Assembly: GCA_035610835.1 (NCBI GenBank)
Contig: CM069441.1
Location: 106,947,606 to 107,011,605, forward strand
Source of the DNA: Ophiura sarsii
Lineage: Eukaryota; Echinodermata; Ophiuroidea; Amphilepidida; Ophiuridae
Length of the DNA stretch: 64,000 nt
Reading direction: 5' to 3'
This document shows, piece by piece, positions 29,301-42,700 of this stretch. A program made the position numbers and the translations under genes. How positions within the stretch are numbered: position 1 is the first letter of the stretch; every line of letters starts with the position of its first letter. The notes beneath the pieces are model-generated. The model did not search any database and was not told the DNA's origin. It saw only the letters and a program-made list of their open reading frames with translations.

Positions 29301-32300
29301 GCCGAATTCAGCACCTTTGCGCAAAATCAATATTTTTTAACTTAAAAACGATGAACGCAAGAAATATGCAGAAAATGCTCTACAATATTTGTGTACATAA
29401 GCTATGCATGTATATTTAACACTTTGTAACCAACAAAATTGAATATTTTCCTTCAAAAGTGACTTTCAGAGGACAAAATTACTGTTTTACTTGTTGAAAA
29501 ACTTGGAAAGACACGCAATGACCCCTTGAAATAGTGCGTATGAAGTGATGGAAGTGCTAGACTGACATAAGACTGATAAATGAATAAAACTAAGTGCAGT
29601 AAAAGCAAAAAGAGATCCATTTCTTATTGCTACAATGCATTTTAGGCCGTTACTCACGTTACATTTTTGTTACTCACGTTACAATTGTTACTCACGTTAC
29701 AGTTTTCAAACCGCTGCCATTTTAATATAACTACACATAGCCCATTATATTTCCTGTTTTCAAATTAAGTACCTGGAGTATGATTATTATTCCATTTGGC
29801 AGAATTTAAAAGCAAAGAACAATTGAGTAGGACAACTATTTGATGTTTATCGTTACTCACGTTACATTTTCAATTACCATCGGACACACAGGAGATTCCT
29901 CCCAACTTGTGTCAATGCATAGGTATTTTTCATAGTTGGTAACTTGAAACTAAGGTATTATGCATTTCAGAAATCAACAAATATTTATATTTACGGTTAA
30001 TATTAATATGTAAGAGGTCAACATAACCTGAACACACATTTTTACTTATTTTTTATGAAAAAAACACTTTCTAACTTATGACGATAATTTCTTGAAATTT
30101 ACAAACAAATCATTCAAACATTTGATTGTCCCATATACCTACATGTACAAGTGTATACAATAAAATAAAATGGGTAATAAGCATCCAAATTGAATTTAAA
30201 ATTTTCAGGTCATATCACCAATCTATGGAATTGCCCATTTAGGTTTATGTCTAATGAGATAATGTGTGAAACCTCTCCGTTGCGGACGTATTCAGAGAGA
30301 GTGATTTTCAGTATACCTGTATTCCTATCAAAATTTCTCTTAGAGCGTTCAGGTCTGTAATGAAAACTAATATTGTTTTGTTTGTAAGAGGGACCAACCT
30401 AAAGAAAGCAAACAGAGAAAATTATTAAAACCGCTATCTTTAAGTTACAATTGACCAATATTTATCGTTGCGGACGTACATGTTTAGTGTTGCGGAATGC
30501 AGACGTGCATCCGTGAAATAATTCACAGATGTACGTCCGTAACACTTCAAGAGACCACTTCTTAACAATGTAAACCGATACAGAACTATAGTATTACCTT
30601 TGAATCTTTGATGATAAATTGGGTTATTTCGACGATTTTCAATTTTTCGAATTTGGGTTACCTAATTACGAAACTGCCCTTCTATCACTATCTATCAAAA
30701 TGTAAATTTAATATTTTGTTAAATTTATCAAATTGTGTGCAATCGTTTAAACTGTCTGTATACATTTGGCCTTTGTTTAATGTTTTCACAGGACTCTTGT
30801 CTGGGCTATTGAACATTTTGTGAGAACCATGTTCCAAAAAATCTAATCTGTGTTTGATATCAATGAATTCATGAAATAAGTCAGATAATTATATCGATTT
30901 GTAGAATTTTAAAAGATTATAACGAAAGAAGAAGAAAAAGGAAATGAACTTTGTTATTTTAAAAGTTTGTGACCCAGTTGGTTATCAGCATTTCTCAACA
31001 TTTTGTATTTGAAAAATCGCAAATTAAAAATCTGCGTAGAGAAATCTCTACAGGAAAATTAACAAGTAGAGAGAAGTAAAGGAAAACACAGAGAACCATG
31101 GTACATGTACATCGCTTATTTGAAAAACATTATTATAAAGTACATTTAAAATATCAATACAAATTAGATTAGGGTGATGTCCTTCAATGAACAACTAATT
31201 ACTACATTTTATATTCAATCATCTGTCCATAAATATCAAAACAACATTGTAAGCGTTCAAGAAAAAAATCCCACCATATTAACTGTCATTATGGTATTGG
31301 GCTATTTCATTTCAAAGTTCAACCTATTCCAAGTTGAGCTATCAATTTGCCTTATACCTATGCATGCAAAGCCAAGGGTATTGATTCACAGCTGCATTCA
31401 GCAATTTATTGACCAAATACGGAACTAGGAATCTAACTCGGTGTTGCCTGAAGGCTTCACTACACCGCCGCCGAGCCGATCTCAATCATCAATACATAGT
31501 TATAGCTCCGCTCCTCACACACTGCTACTAGCTCAAAGTCACTCTGGGGGGATCGGTGCTTTTCTCTTGATTAAGCCTTTTAGCTGCTGCCGGCAACCAA
31601 AAAATTGCTTTGGAGGTACCTCATTTTAGGGAACGAGTTAGCTAGTGTAGCGACAGATAGGGCACTTGCGTCTGGGGTGTGTGTTGCGATCAAAAAGCAA
31701 TTGATCAACGTCTCTGTGGTCATGGTATATTATGTAAAACTGAGATTTGCTTCATGGAAAGGCGATTGAAAGTTTGTGTAGACGCAGCCCCCGCCCTGTG
31801 GCGATGTATCATTATATGTATCATGCTTTCGAACTGCAAGTCCTATTACTTATCTAAAATCAAATCCTATAATGATATGATTCTTTAAAGGAAATTGTGT
31901 AGCTGGAAAGTAAATGATCTTATAATTATTATGAACAGCAATAAAACGTCAAAAAATAAAGTATTTCATTTCAACCAAAGAAAAGCAATCAATACTCTAT
32001 TTCTCCTAAGGCCAAACAAAATAAAAGGTTCGTCTCAAAGCTTGCGCGCGCATTGGTTTTGAAATGCCAAAATACCGCGTCTGAAATGCAGAAAATTGTC
32101 GAATCAATTTTTTTTTTCCCTACAAATTTTTATTTCGAGTTTTTATTAAAAATATCGGCAGATTTTCCTTTTCTCAAACTTTTACATGGCTCAGTTCTTC
32201 AAAAAACGCTGCACAATTGTTCTTATACACAACTACATCACAATATTCATTTCAAATAGAAAAAACAAATATCAGAAAGTGTCAACGGTTGCAAATAGTA

Positions 32301-35300
32301 AGAGTAAAAATTGCCACACAAAAAAAAAAAAAATGTAAAAAAAAAAGAAAAAGGAAGACAAAAAACAGCGCGCGTCGCCCGATTTGTAAGCCTTCGCAAG
32401 CTTTGAGACAAACTTTTTTGTTTGTTTGGCCTAATGCATGTTATTCCAAAGAGAGCATATCAGTGTTTAATGCCATGGTATTAATTTGAGACACTAGATG
32501 ATCGACACCCAAAGAGTGACAACATGCAATCGCAGCAGAGGCTTAGCTTTGGTAGCTGTCTATAATCATTATTTCAGGATAATTGGGATGGAAAAAAGGG
32601 GGAAAGGGGGCAAAAAAGGGAAGCAGCTCCTGCTTAATTTGAGCCCTGATAGCATTCCAAGGTCAGGGTAAGGTATGCAAGTGCAAATTGAAAACGATCT
32701 TTCAATAGTTCAAGGATTACAACTAGGCAGAAAAGGTGGTAACTGGATGTTTCTAGCCAGAATAATTACGTTGGATTTACATTGCAATACTAAAGTGGCA
32801 AAAGTACACATTGAACTTGCAAATTATTTGACATGTAATAAAAACATCTAACAGTAACAACAATACCAATTTTTTTTCAAATTCAAATTCAAAATTACAA
32901 ATATATTGATTTAATAAAGATAATAAAACATAACAAGTTCTGTGGCAAGAGCAAACAAAGACACAAAGCAAAAACACTGTAAATATACATCTATAGAAAA
33001 TGGATTTTATATTTCTAATTTTTATGTGAAGTGCTGTGCCCCATGTTTAATTTAACAGATTGTGTTTTCCATTCCGTTCGCAAACATCGAAAGGCATTCA
33101 GCAGAAAGATAAATATTGAGTATTGATTTTGCAGAATGACTCAGCCAGCGAACTATCAATACAAAATAAATTGAAAATTTGCGCAGGCAACATTTAATGA
33201 CCAATGAAACAACTCTATATGTATTACTAACTACATGGCACTTTATTCAGTGTTTGTTCATAACTTGAAAAATAACTTGGTAAGTTTTCCAAAGAAGAGA
33301 AGAAGAAAAAAAAGTTCTCAGTTTCAAAAGCAAAGGTCAACCTTTTCATTTATGCTGTTCAAAACTTGATTTCAAAAAGAGCTGCAGGGGGATTTCTCGA
33401 CCCTAATGAAAACCAATGCCTTTGATAAGGCTATAGGAAATCAATACTTCATCAGATATGATAGAATATATAGATCTATTTATTGCTAGACTAAACCAAA
33501 GTCTGTTTTCTGTGGTGTTTTGATGTTACCAGTCATTTCCAGGCTAATATTTTTAAATGTGAGAAGTTTAAAATTGAATCCTTTTGATAATGGTAGTAGC
33601 TTCAGTCAAGGCATAGAGGGTCACATACATGTACAAGCCTGGGAAATGAAATATGAAATTCAGAAAGCTCCTTACCAGTTGTTTGGAGGGAATTTTAATT
33701 TTGAAATAAAGAAATAGGCCATTTTAAGAATTTGACAGGATTTTTTTTTTTTGATTGAGAGAAATTGCCATATTGCACAGGAAAGTTGCCATTTTTTCCA
33801 GACCTGGTCATCAATGGTCATAAGGATTGGGTTTTAACTAACAGGAGCCTGGGGAAGTTGGGTGGAAATGGACTTATATACTTAAAGCTGAACATTTTTC
33901 CATTTTTAGGAGAAATATTGATTTATTTGATGTTTGAGTACACAAAGGCTAATAAATAAACCTAACAAGGGAACAAATATCAATATTTTGGAATGGACTG
34001 ATCTGATTATTTCGCCTAAACAAAACGCGGATTTGATAAGGACATTTGCAACAAGGCTAGATAGGAAAAGAGGCATCCTAATTTCTGGCAGGCGGGCACA
34101 AACTTGGTTATAACTATCTTTAATTAAAAAGCCTTTTTGATTGAGCAGACATTGAGCTTCTTGATTTAGCTTTGACAAATGATTAAATACAGACCTCCAG
34201 TTACTGTAAATAAGGGCCGGCATACAGTTTATTAACACTTTTTGAACTTATAAAAAGTTTACAGGATAGTAAACAAACTTCCTCTACTAGTCTCTCTTCC
34301 AGTAGATCTGTAATAACATTATAGATCCTTATTAGTGCGAACTTTTGACCCCGCTACTCACTGACAGCCAAGCAGTAGACTTGAGTCAGTGCTGCTGCAA
34401 GAAGACAACTAAATCATTTGAGCCCTGCCTGGAGGTGCTTTAATACACAATCATAGTCTGGTGAAATTTTATCGGCCAAGGCTTTGCAATAAAGACATAA
34501 ATGGCAGGAGTAAGGGGGAAATATCTCACAAATTGAGGCAGGTGCACTTAAACTGATCATATGTTGTGGAATAGAAAGGCATCGACTTCCCTTCTACCTC
34601 GGCTCTGCTTATTTATTGAATCTATTGATTTGGAAAATCAATGGGCAGCGTTGGCAGGCGGTAGAGGGAACATTTACTCTTTCCTCGGCAGGTATTGATT
34701 AAATCTAGGCCTCCTAAATTTGGCGCATCAATAATTCTTGGCAGGGGAATCGATTCGGCAGTGGTTTACCATACATGACGATAGAGTTGCAGCCCAATTG
34801 GGCGCTGGACTCCTGCTTGATGTATTCGCCTTATATTATTGCACTTGTCAGAATTGATCAATGCGCTATAATTATCCTGCTCTGGGGCTGCTCCGTTATC
34901 TGGACATTATCGGTAATTTCATACAATGTGGCAACACTGAATTGATTGTAAGGATCTACACATCTTGCAGTTGCTATTCAAAAGAGGCCCTGTACAAACG
35001 GAAAAGGGAGCTCCTTTATCACACAGTATTTTGCTTTTTGAAACCATAAGGGTTTACCAGCCAGGATTTTATTTGAAAAATTGAGCTGATACTCAATGTG
35101 TGTGACTTTGGACTTGTAATCACTGCAGTTCCTTAATTACACATTATCTAAATGCACAACCATGAGAATACTATACAGAAAATGGGCGGTTTAATTTCCT
35201 GTCGTCAGTAGCTAAATTACTTATTAAGTCAGCCAATGAATGCCCATTAACAAACAAAAATTCAATTGCCACTGAATCAATTTAACAATGTATGCGGTAG

Positions 35301-36710
35301 TACCTTTGAAAAGAACAAAAAATAGAACAGATTTCCTTCATCACCTTCTGCCATTTTTAAACATTTTTAGTCTTACTGTACATTGTAATGATGGAAGGCC
35401 TGTATCTTATTCATATTTATCTCACCAACAATATTAACAAAATGAGTTAATGAATATTTTGTCCGATAGGCGACAAAAAAACCAAAACCTTGTTTTACGG
35501 GCAAACAAACCTCTCAGGTAGGGTTGTTCGGGCAAAAGAAATTTCTCAGGTAGGGTAAGTCGGGCGGGTTTTTGTGTGTTTTTTCAAATAGGATTTCAAT
35601 ACTGGGTGCTGATGTTGTGAAGTGGCATCCCCTATGACACAGGTTTAAGCTCTAGCACCAATGGACAAGACATTTCTCTAACTCATGTAAGCGACGAAAA
35701 CACACGACCTGTTCTACGGGAAAATGGACCTCTTAGTCTTAGGGCAGGTCAGTCGGTCTTTTGTTACTTCAAAATGTTTTTTTTTTTTAATTTAAAAGAA
35801 TAAATAAAATAAAAGGCATAATTCTGTTATACCCTACCTACACACCAACATCCGTAGTATGCGTCGTTCTTAAAAATCATGCACTATGAATACCTCTGTG
35901 AAGGGTATAATAGAATTACTCCAAATTCAAATAAAATTCCAAAACGATTTTGTAAACAATAAATTAAAGAAAAAAAGGGTCAGTCAAGCCTGTAGAACAA
36001 GGTTTTTTTCTGTCACCTTAGTTCACCTTGATATAGTTAAAACCACCTCAAGGGCACTATTTCACACATTGAAGACCTACAGGTTAACTGCTAACACTAT
36101 AAAACTCCATATTGAAAACGCAACTACATTGTTCATGTATGCTGGCCTCACCGGTTTTCTCAGTCTATATCCCCAGGTGATCACAGCTCAGATGAAAAGT
36201 TGATTTTCAGGGGTAGAATTTCGGCGCGAATCCGTGAATCAATTCGCGTAAAATCACTACCGCATAATTCCAGGTGGATTCGCGCAAAAAAAAACACCCA
36301 AAAAGTCAAAAACAGGAACTTTGATGACTGGTATTTGACCCTTAGTCAACAAACATGCCGAATTTGGAAGTTGTGCAAGCTTATAGCCTTATTTCTTGAT
36401 ATTATTTTCATTAATTTCGTAATAATCCATGGATTCTCAAAATTGGCGAGAATCGAGGATTCTCGCGAAATTATTCCGCGAGAATCGAAATGGACTCTCG
36501 CACTGCAGCGCGAGAGTTCTAGGCCTGATTTTGGGACCACGACCCCTGGCGAAATGTACTTATGCACAAACTCCCATGCGGATGGACCAGAGTTTGAATC
36601 CTGCTACTGACAGGCCCAGTTTTCACCCTAAATGTTGCTCATTGTTTCATCCTGATAGTTTTATCACAGAATCCGGGGATGTTAGGGTTAATGAGCAACT
36701 TTTTCTGTAT

Positions 36711-36755
<45 letters not shown>

Positions 36756-39700
36756 AGTTCTAAAAAATACTAATCCTAAGCCCATCTCCAAGCGATGCTG
36801 ATGATTGTTTTTGATGACGCAATCAACCGAGCCTATATAGTGAGCACGGTATACTGCGCAAACGAGTAGCGGAGGGCCGTGGCTTAGAGGGTGGGACATA
36901 GGGCCGGAGTCCGGATGGTCCCCGGATTGAATCCCGACAACTTAGTTGGTTGTTTTTTTTGTTGAAAATTGTGATCCCTATTCTCTGTTGCCATTGGTCA
37001 ACTATAAATTTGGCTCTAATATAGAACCTATTTCAAAGGACTGCCCCTTGACCAATGGAAATAACATAGATTATTACACCTCATACATATTTATAAGGGT
37101 TAGGGATCAACCAGTTATCGGATTGGATATCGGATCGGCCCGATATTTAGACATATCGGACAAATATCGGAATCGGTAGAAAATTGTCCTTGCCACCCAT
37201 ATTGCTTGCCAATGAAAAACAACAACAATGGGTTTTTATGCCAAAACGTGTCTGTTAAATATGCATTTTTCAGTTCCTTTGAATACAATTTTCCCCCCAT
37301 TATTCCATTATTTACTAATTTGCTAAATACATATGTAATCCGTGTTTTTTTTCTATCATTATAACCTTTTTGAGTCAATCTCCGACTACCTCGTGCATCC
37401 ATCTGAAATATTACTTACGGGGGATTTTAACATTCATTTTGACACATCTGACAGCAATTCAACAAGATTTAAAGAACTACTATCATCTTATGGGCTCATC
37501 CAACATGTAAATGAACCCACACATCGCTATGGCCATTGCATTGATTTTGTCATCACTCGCGATCTTCCAGATTCATTTGTTTCAAACATCACCGTGAATC
37601 CTGGATTTAGTGATCATTTCTCTATATTTGCTAATCTAAATCTGAAGAGGCCGCCTATGCCCAGAATGAAAATTACAACTCGCCGTCTGAATTGTATTGA
37701 TGCCAAGAATTTTTGCAGAGATATTGCAACTAGTCTTTCGAATATTGACTTTATAAATAGTGATACTGATTCTTGTGTTGAATTGTATGAAAATATTCTT
37801 CAGACTACATTAGACAAGCATGCTCCTGCAAAAACCCGCACTGTCAAACTTAGCACCGAATCGCCCTGGTTCAATGATGATATTCGTGCAGCCAGAAAGA
37901 AACGTCGTCAGCTTGAGCGTAAGTGGCGTAATAATGGAAAACTTGCAATCCATAGGCTTGAATATCAAAACCAACATGCTCTTGTGAAAAGTTTGATAAC
38001 AAACTCAAAAATAGACTACTACTCGGGTCAAGTAAACGAAAGTGCTGGAGATCAAAAGAGACTTTTCAATGTTATTGATAAACTTCTTCACAAGTCAAAA
38101 ATACCTGTACTGCCCTCTTCAGATTCTGATAAATTGCTGGCCATCAAATTTGCCAACTTTTTTCGGGAAAAAATTGAAACCATTCGGAAAACCTTCAACA
38201 TTGATTCTACATGTGCCTCATCAAATTCATCCTGCTTGATACCTAAATTAACTGCATTTGCACCCACCAATGATGAAGAGATCAAAAAAGTCATCATGAA
38301 ATCACCATCTAAATCATGTGAACTTGATCCTCTGCCAACATCATTGATGAAAGACAATATTGATATTTTTGTACCATATATAACTAGCATTGTTAATAAA
38401 TCGCTGATGACAGGTACTTTCCCTCAAAGTCAGAAAATTGCATATGTTCGTCCTCTCATCAAGAAGCCTAGTTTGGATAAGGACATCTTAAAAAACTACA
38501 GACCGATTTCAAACTTAAAATTTCTCGGAAAGACGATTGAAAGGATTGTGTCAAAAAGAATATCTGATCATATTAATACCAATTCCTTATCGGATCCATA
38601 TCAATCTGCATATAAACAATATCATGGAACAGAAACCGCTCTTCTCCGAGTAAATAATGACATTCTCACTGCTCTCAACAATGGACAAATTACAGGCTTA
38701 ATTCTCCTGGATCTAAGTGCTGCATTTGACACTGTTGACCATAAAGTTCTCATCTCTCGTCTTCATGATTATCTTGGCATTCAGGATCTTGCTTTGGATT
38801 GGTGCAAATCCTACCTTTCCAACAGACCCCAATATGTTCGCATTGGTACTGCTACTTCTCATCCCACTGTGCTTGATTATTCTGTTCCACAAGGATCTGT
38901 GCTTGGACCGCAATGGTTCACTGTATACACTTACCCTGTCCGTGACATCATTCTTCGCCACAAATTAACCTATCATGTTTACGCTGATGACACACAGCTT
39001 TATTTGTCATTTGATTCATCTCAACAAAATGCTGACTCTGCCATAGCTACCCTTGAACTATGCATCGATGAAATTCGTAAATGGATGAAATCAAACTTCT
39101 TAAAGCTAAACGACGAAAAAACTGAATTTCTACTGTTTGGATCCCACCACCAATTGTCTAAGATAAACATTGAACACGTGCATATCGGCGACTCCAAAAT
39201 TGCCTCGGTTGCCAAAGCTCGGAATCTGGGTGCAATTTTCGACTCTTCCATGACTATGAAACCACACATCTCCAATGTCATTCGTTGCTCAGCATTTCAA
39301 CTACGTAATATCAGCAGAATCCGCAAATATCTTAGTCGTGATGCTACAGAACAATTAATTCATTCGTTTATAACCTCTCGTCTTGATAACAACAATGCTC
39401 TTCTTTATGGATTACCATCTAATGAACTCTATCGTCTTCAGAAAATTCAAAACACTGCAGCTCGCATTCTCACATTCTCTAAAAGATCTTACCATATTAC
39501 GCCAATTTTAAAGGGACTCCATTGGCTCCCTGTAGCTCAGAGAATTGTTTTCAAAATATTGCTTATTGTATATAAATGTATCAATAATGTTGCCCCATCA
39601 TATTTATCTGAATTGTTATCAAACTATGTGCCAACTCGCACTCTTCGTTCTGGACAAATGCAACTTCTTCAAGAAACTATATCTAAGCGCTCTTGGGGAG

Positions 39701-42700
39701 ACAGATCTTTTGCTATTGCAGCTCCTCGTCTCTGGAATGAACTTCCTATCCATATTAAAACTGCAAAAACTGTTACAATCTTCAAAAAACTGTTGAAAAC
39801 ACATCTGATGTCTGAGACATTTTGTAATAATTAAGTAGTTTTATTGTTGTTTATCGTTTTCTATTATATTGTATTTTATGTTTGTGCCTTGAGCGCTCTT
39901 ATTTAGAGTGGATATGTGCCTTGTCACTATTATTATTATTATTATTATTATCCCCCACAATATTTTAAAGTTATTTCCTATTTTATAAGGACTCAATAAA
40001 AGTATCTGATCGGATCAGATATCGGCTGACATTATAAATTAATTATCGGTTATCGTATCGGAAGGGAAATGTCACATCGGTTGATCCCTAATAAGGGTAT
40101 ACTCTTTTTTGATTGGTTCATTTTTAACCAAGTCGGAAAAATAAAAATACCTACCGAATGTTTGTTTATGTTTATTGTACTACCAAACATGCTAGAGTTT
40201 GAACTACTTCCCGCTGATCAACACCGTCACCCGAATCAATTCTAGAGTCTATGAATATTACGTACATGTTAAACGGTGATGCCAAGTACGAGGTTGCTTG
40301 ACAACAACAAACATGGCGTCGTCTGCTAAACATCTACCGAAGAAATATGCGAACTAAACAGACGCAGATTTTATGCTTCTTTTGGATAATTATGCTGTAT
40401 CAAAATCCATGAAGGTCTGCAGCAATGATTGTGAAGAACTAGGAAACGGGTATAAAATATATTGTTCTTCTGCCAAGGGAATTGAGTCAGCCGCTTCTTG
40501 TGGCTTGCTGTGTGTACTGTAGGTGTAGCCAGGCATAGGCCTACTACTACGAGCCTACGCGGGAGCAACGTAAGCTTTTTTCAATTTTTAATTTAGTTTA
40601 GACAATGAAATATGTATGAGGTGTAATAAAAACAAATACAACATTTGTTAATCAGGAGACCAGGGTTCAATTCCCCGCCGGTGAATGTCCTTGCTTATTT
40701 TTCGTTGGGACATTCGCCGGTTGTTGTTAATATCTGTTGTTATATTGTCTATTGTAAAAACACCGTGGGTATCTGTTGTTATATTGTCTATTGTAAACAC
40801 CATGGGTTGGTAAACTGCTTTAAATATTATATTATATATGATATAAAACATTATTATAAAATACAACATGGTTTCTTTTGGGAAAGTAGTGCAAACTACT
40901 GGCCCTTGGTGTTGGATGACTGGTGACTAACTGGTGATTCACCTCCAGTAAAGACTTTTTTGTTGTTGTACTCAACCAGCTCTACTTTCTATACTTCAAT
41001 ATCAAGATTTGTTTGCTAGCCATAGGAATATCCTTAACCCCATAAAACCCATAAGGCCAAATAAAAATGAATGTTTGTTTCTGGCAATGTTGTAAATTTC
41101 CGTTTAATGAACTATCCGTTTAAACTATTAAAAAAAAAACCTTTTTTTCTGTTTAAACTATTAAAAAAAACCGGTTTAAACGTATTTTTATGCCAGTTAT
41201 TTGCATAGATTTCATTGCGACAGCGATCTTACATTTTGTTAGTCGCCATTTTTATTCGTTTTTATTCTTAGTCTAAATCCTCAGTCAGTCGTTTAACAAT
41301 ATCGATATAATGCATATGATAGACCGACGTTGATTTCTACCGGGTTTTTATTTCTAGAAACGTTATCGTAATAATTTTGACATGTATGTATACTTGGTAC
41401 AACAAGGCCATTTCGACCGGGTCTTTTTTGATATTTATTTCTAGAAACATTATCGTAATAATCTTGACATTTATATTTGGTACAACAAGGCTGTAATGGT
41501 TGTATGGAAAGAGAATTTTGAGTAAGCTTACTTGTTTACCTAAAATTTAGTCTGACTTTTAAAATTTTATTAGGGCGTACGTTTAGCCGTTTAGCGAATT
41601 CTGTAAACGTTTAAACACCCTATACATGTAGTTAAGGTTAGGGGTTTCCCGTGTTCACGGTATTCATGCCGCAATTCACGGTTTTCATGCTAAAATCATC
41701 AAAATCGCGGATTTTGTAAACAGAACCGTAAAATCGCGGAATTGTTATTTCAGCCGCGATAATTGTCCGACAAGCCGATTTTTACAGTTTTATTTAATAA
41801 CAAAAATCAATTTTCCGAATTCCTATTGAAATATTTCCTTTCAAGACGATATCGACGCACAATGTACAGTGCATTCAACTCTGGGCCTACTTGACACGAC
41901 TGATTGAAGTTCAATTGACAGATGATTTATAATATCGAATTTATTTGAATGAGATAAACAAAAGACCGTCTTCTTCTAAAGACCAAATTCAAACCAAATT
42001 CAAAAGAACGAAGAGATTGTTTACAAACGCCACCCCCTTCAGAAAGGTTGTTAGTTGATAAAAAGTTAATCCAGGGCGTTCAATGGGTGATTATTCATTC
42101 ATATCGATTGCATACAATTACTGTTGTAAAGAAAATACGGTACCGAAAATACACCCCGGGAAATACACGCACGTGCTAGTAATGATAAACGACGCCATTG
42201 CAGACAACAGCAAACAAAATTCATTGACACGTGATGATGAATAAATTACAATAATAATGTTGTAAATAGATCGGAGTTCTCCGATTGGTTGAGATGAGGT
42301 TTGCGGACAACAGCAAACAAAATTCATTGATGAAAATAAATCATGTGATGATGAATAAATTACAATAATAATGTTGTAAATAGATCGGGGTTCTCCGATT
42401 GGTTGAGATGAGGTTTGTGTACGTGCGTCTATAAATGTTTTCAGGTCACGTCATGACCTCTCGCAAGGAAAAACAAAATAATTTACATACAGTAACTTAA
42501 AAAACGTAGTATGAAAAATATTTTTAAAATGTTTATTGGGCTATTATTTATACAAATGGTTGCGCAAAACAGCTTTATTATTAATTTTAACATCGTACCA
42601 AACATTTCGTTTGCATTTAGTACGAAAAATATAGATTTTATTACTACTTTCATGCGGCATTTCTAACAACACGTGTACATCAACGCAGCTACGGGCTGTC

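Larger units (their letters stand above)
30690..36650. other. Central part of CUX intron 1
   Basis: About 6 kb with no exon recognised. Holds a MITE (32009), a candidate cut-site enhancer (34620-34870), and repeated AAA/TTTTGTT-flanked phrases at about 35470-36010 (CGACAAAAAAACC, TGTTCTACGGG, TCAGTCGGTC) that look like remnants of an unknown repeat. 31420-31700 is GC-richer than its surroundings without a frame. Confidence 0.45.

Noticed and set aside
31174..31888. Three plus-strand frames at 31.2-31.9 kb
   Set aside because: No similarity, no splice-consistent extension; the GC-richer patch is noted as gap content only.
35886..36610. 105- and 136-codon plus-strand frames
   Set aside because: No recognisable domain, AT-driven composition, embedded in repeat debris.
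36429..36899. Poly-proline and poly-glycine frames
   Set aside because: Products of the C43 homopolymer on either strand.
38088..39281. Minus-strand frames within the LINE
   Set aside because: Shadows of the plus-strand ORF2.
40645..40700. B-box-like GGTTCAATTCC at about 40667
   Set aside because: No A-box at the right distance upstream and no second copy; insufficient.
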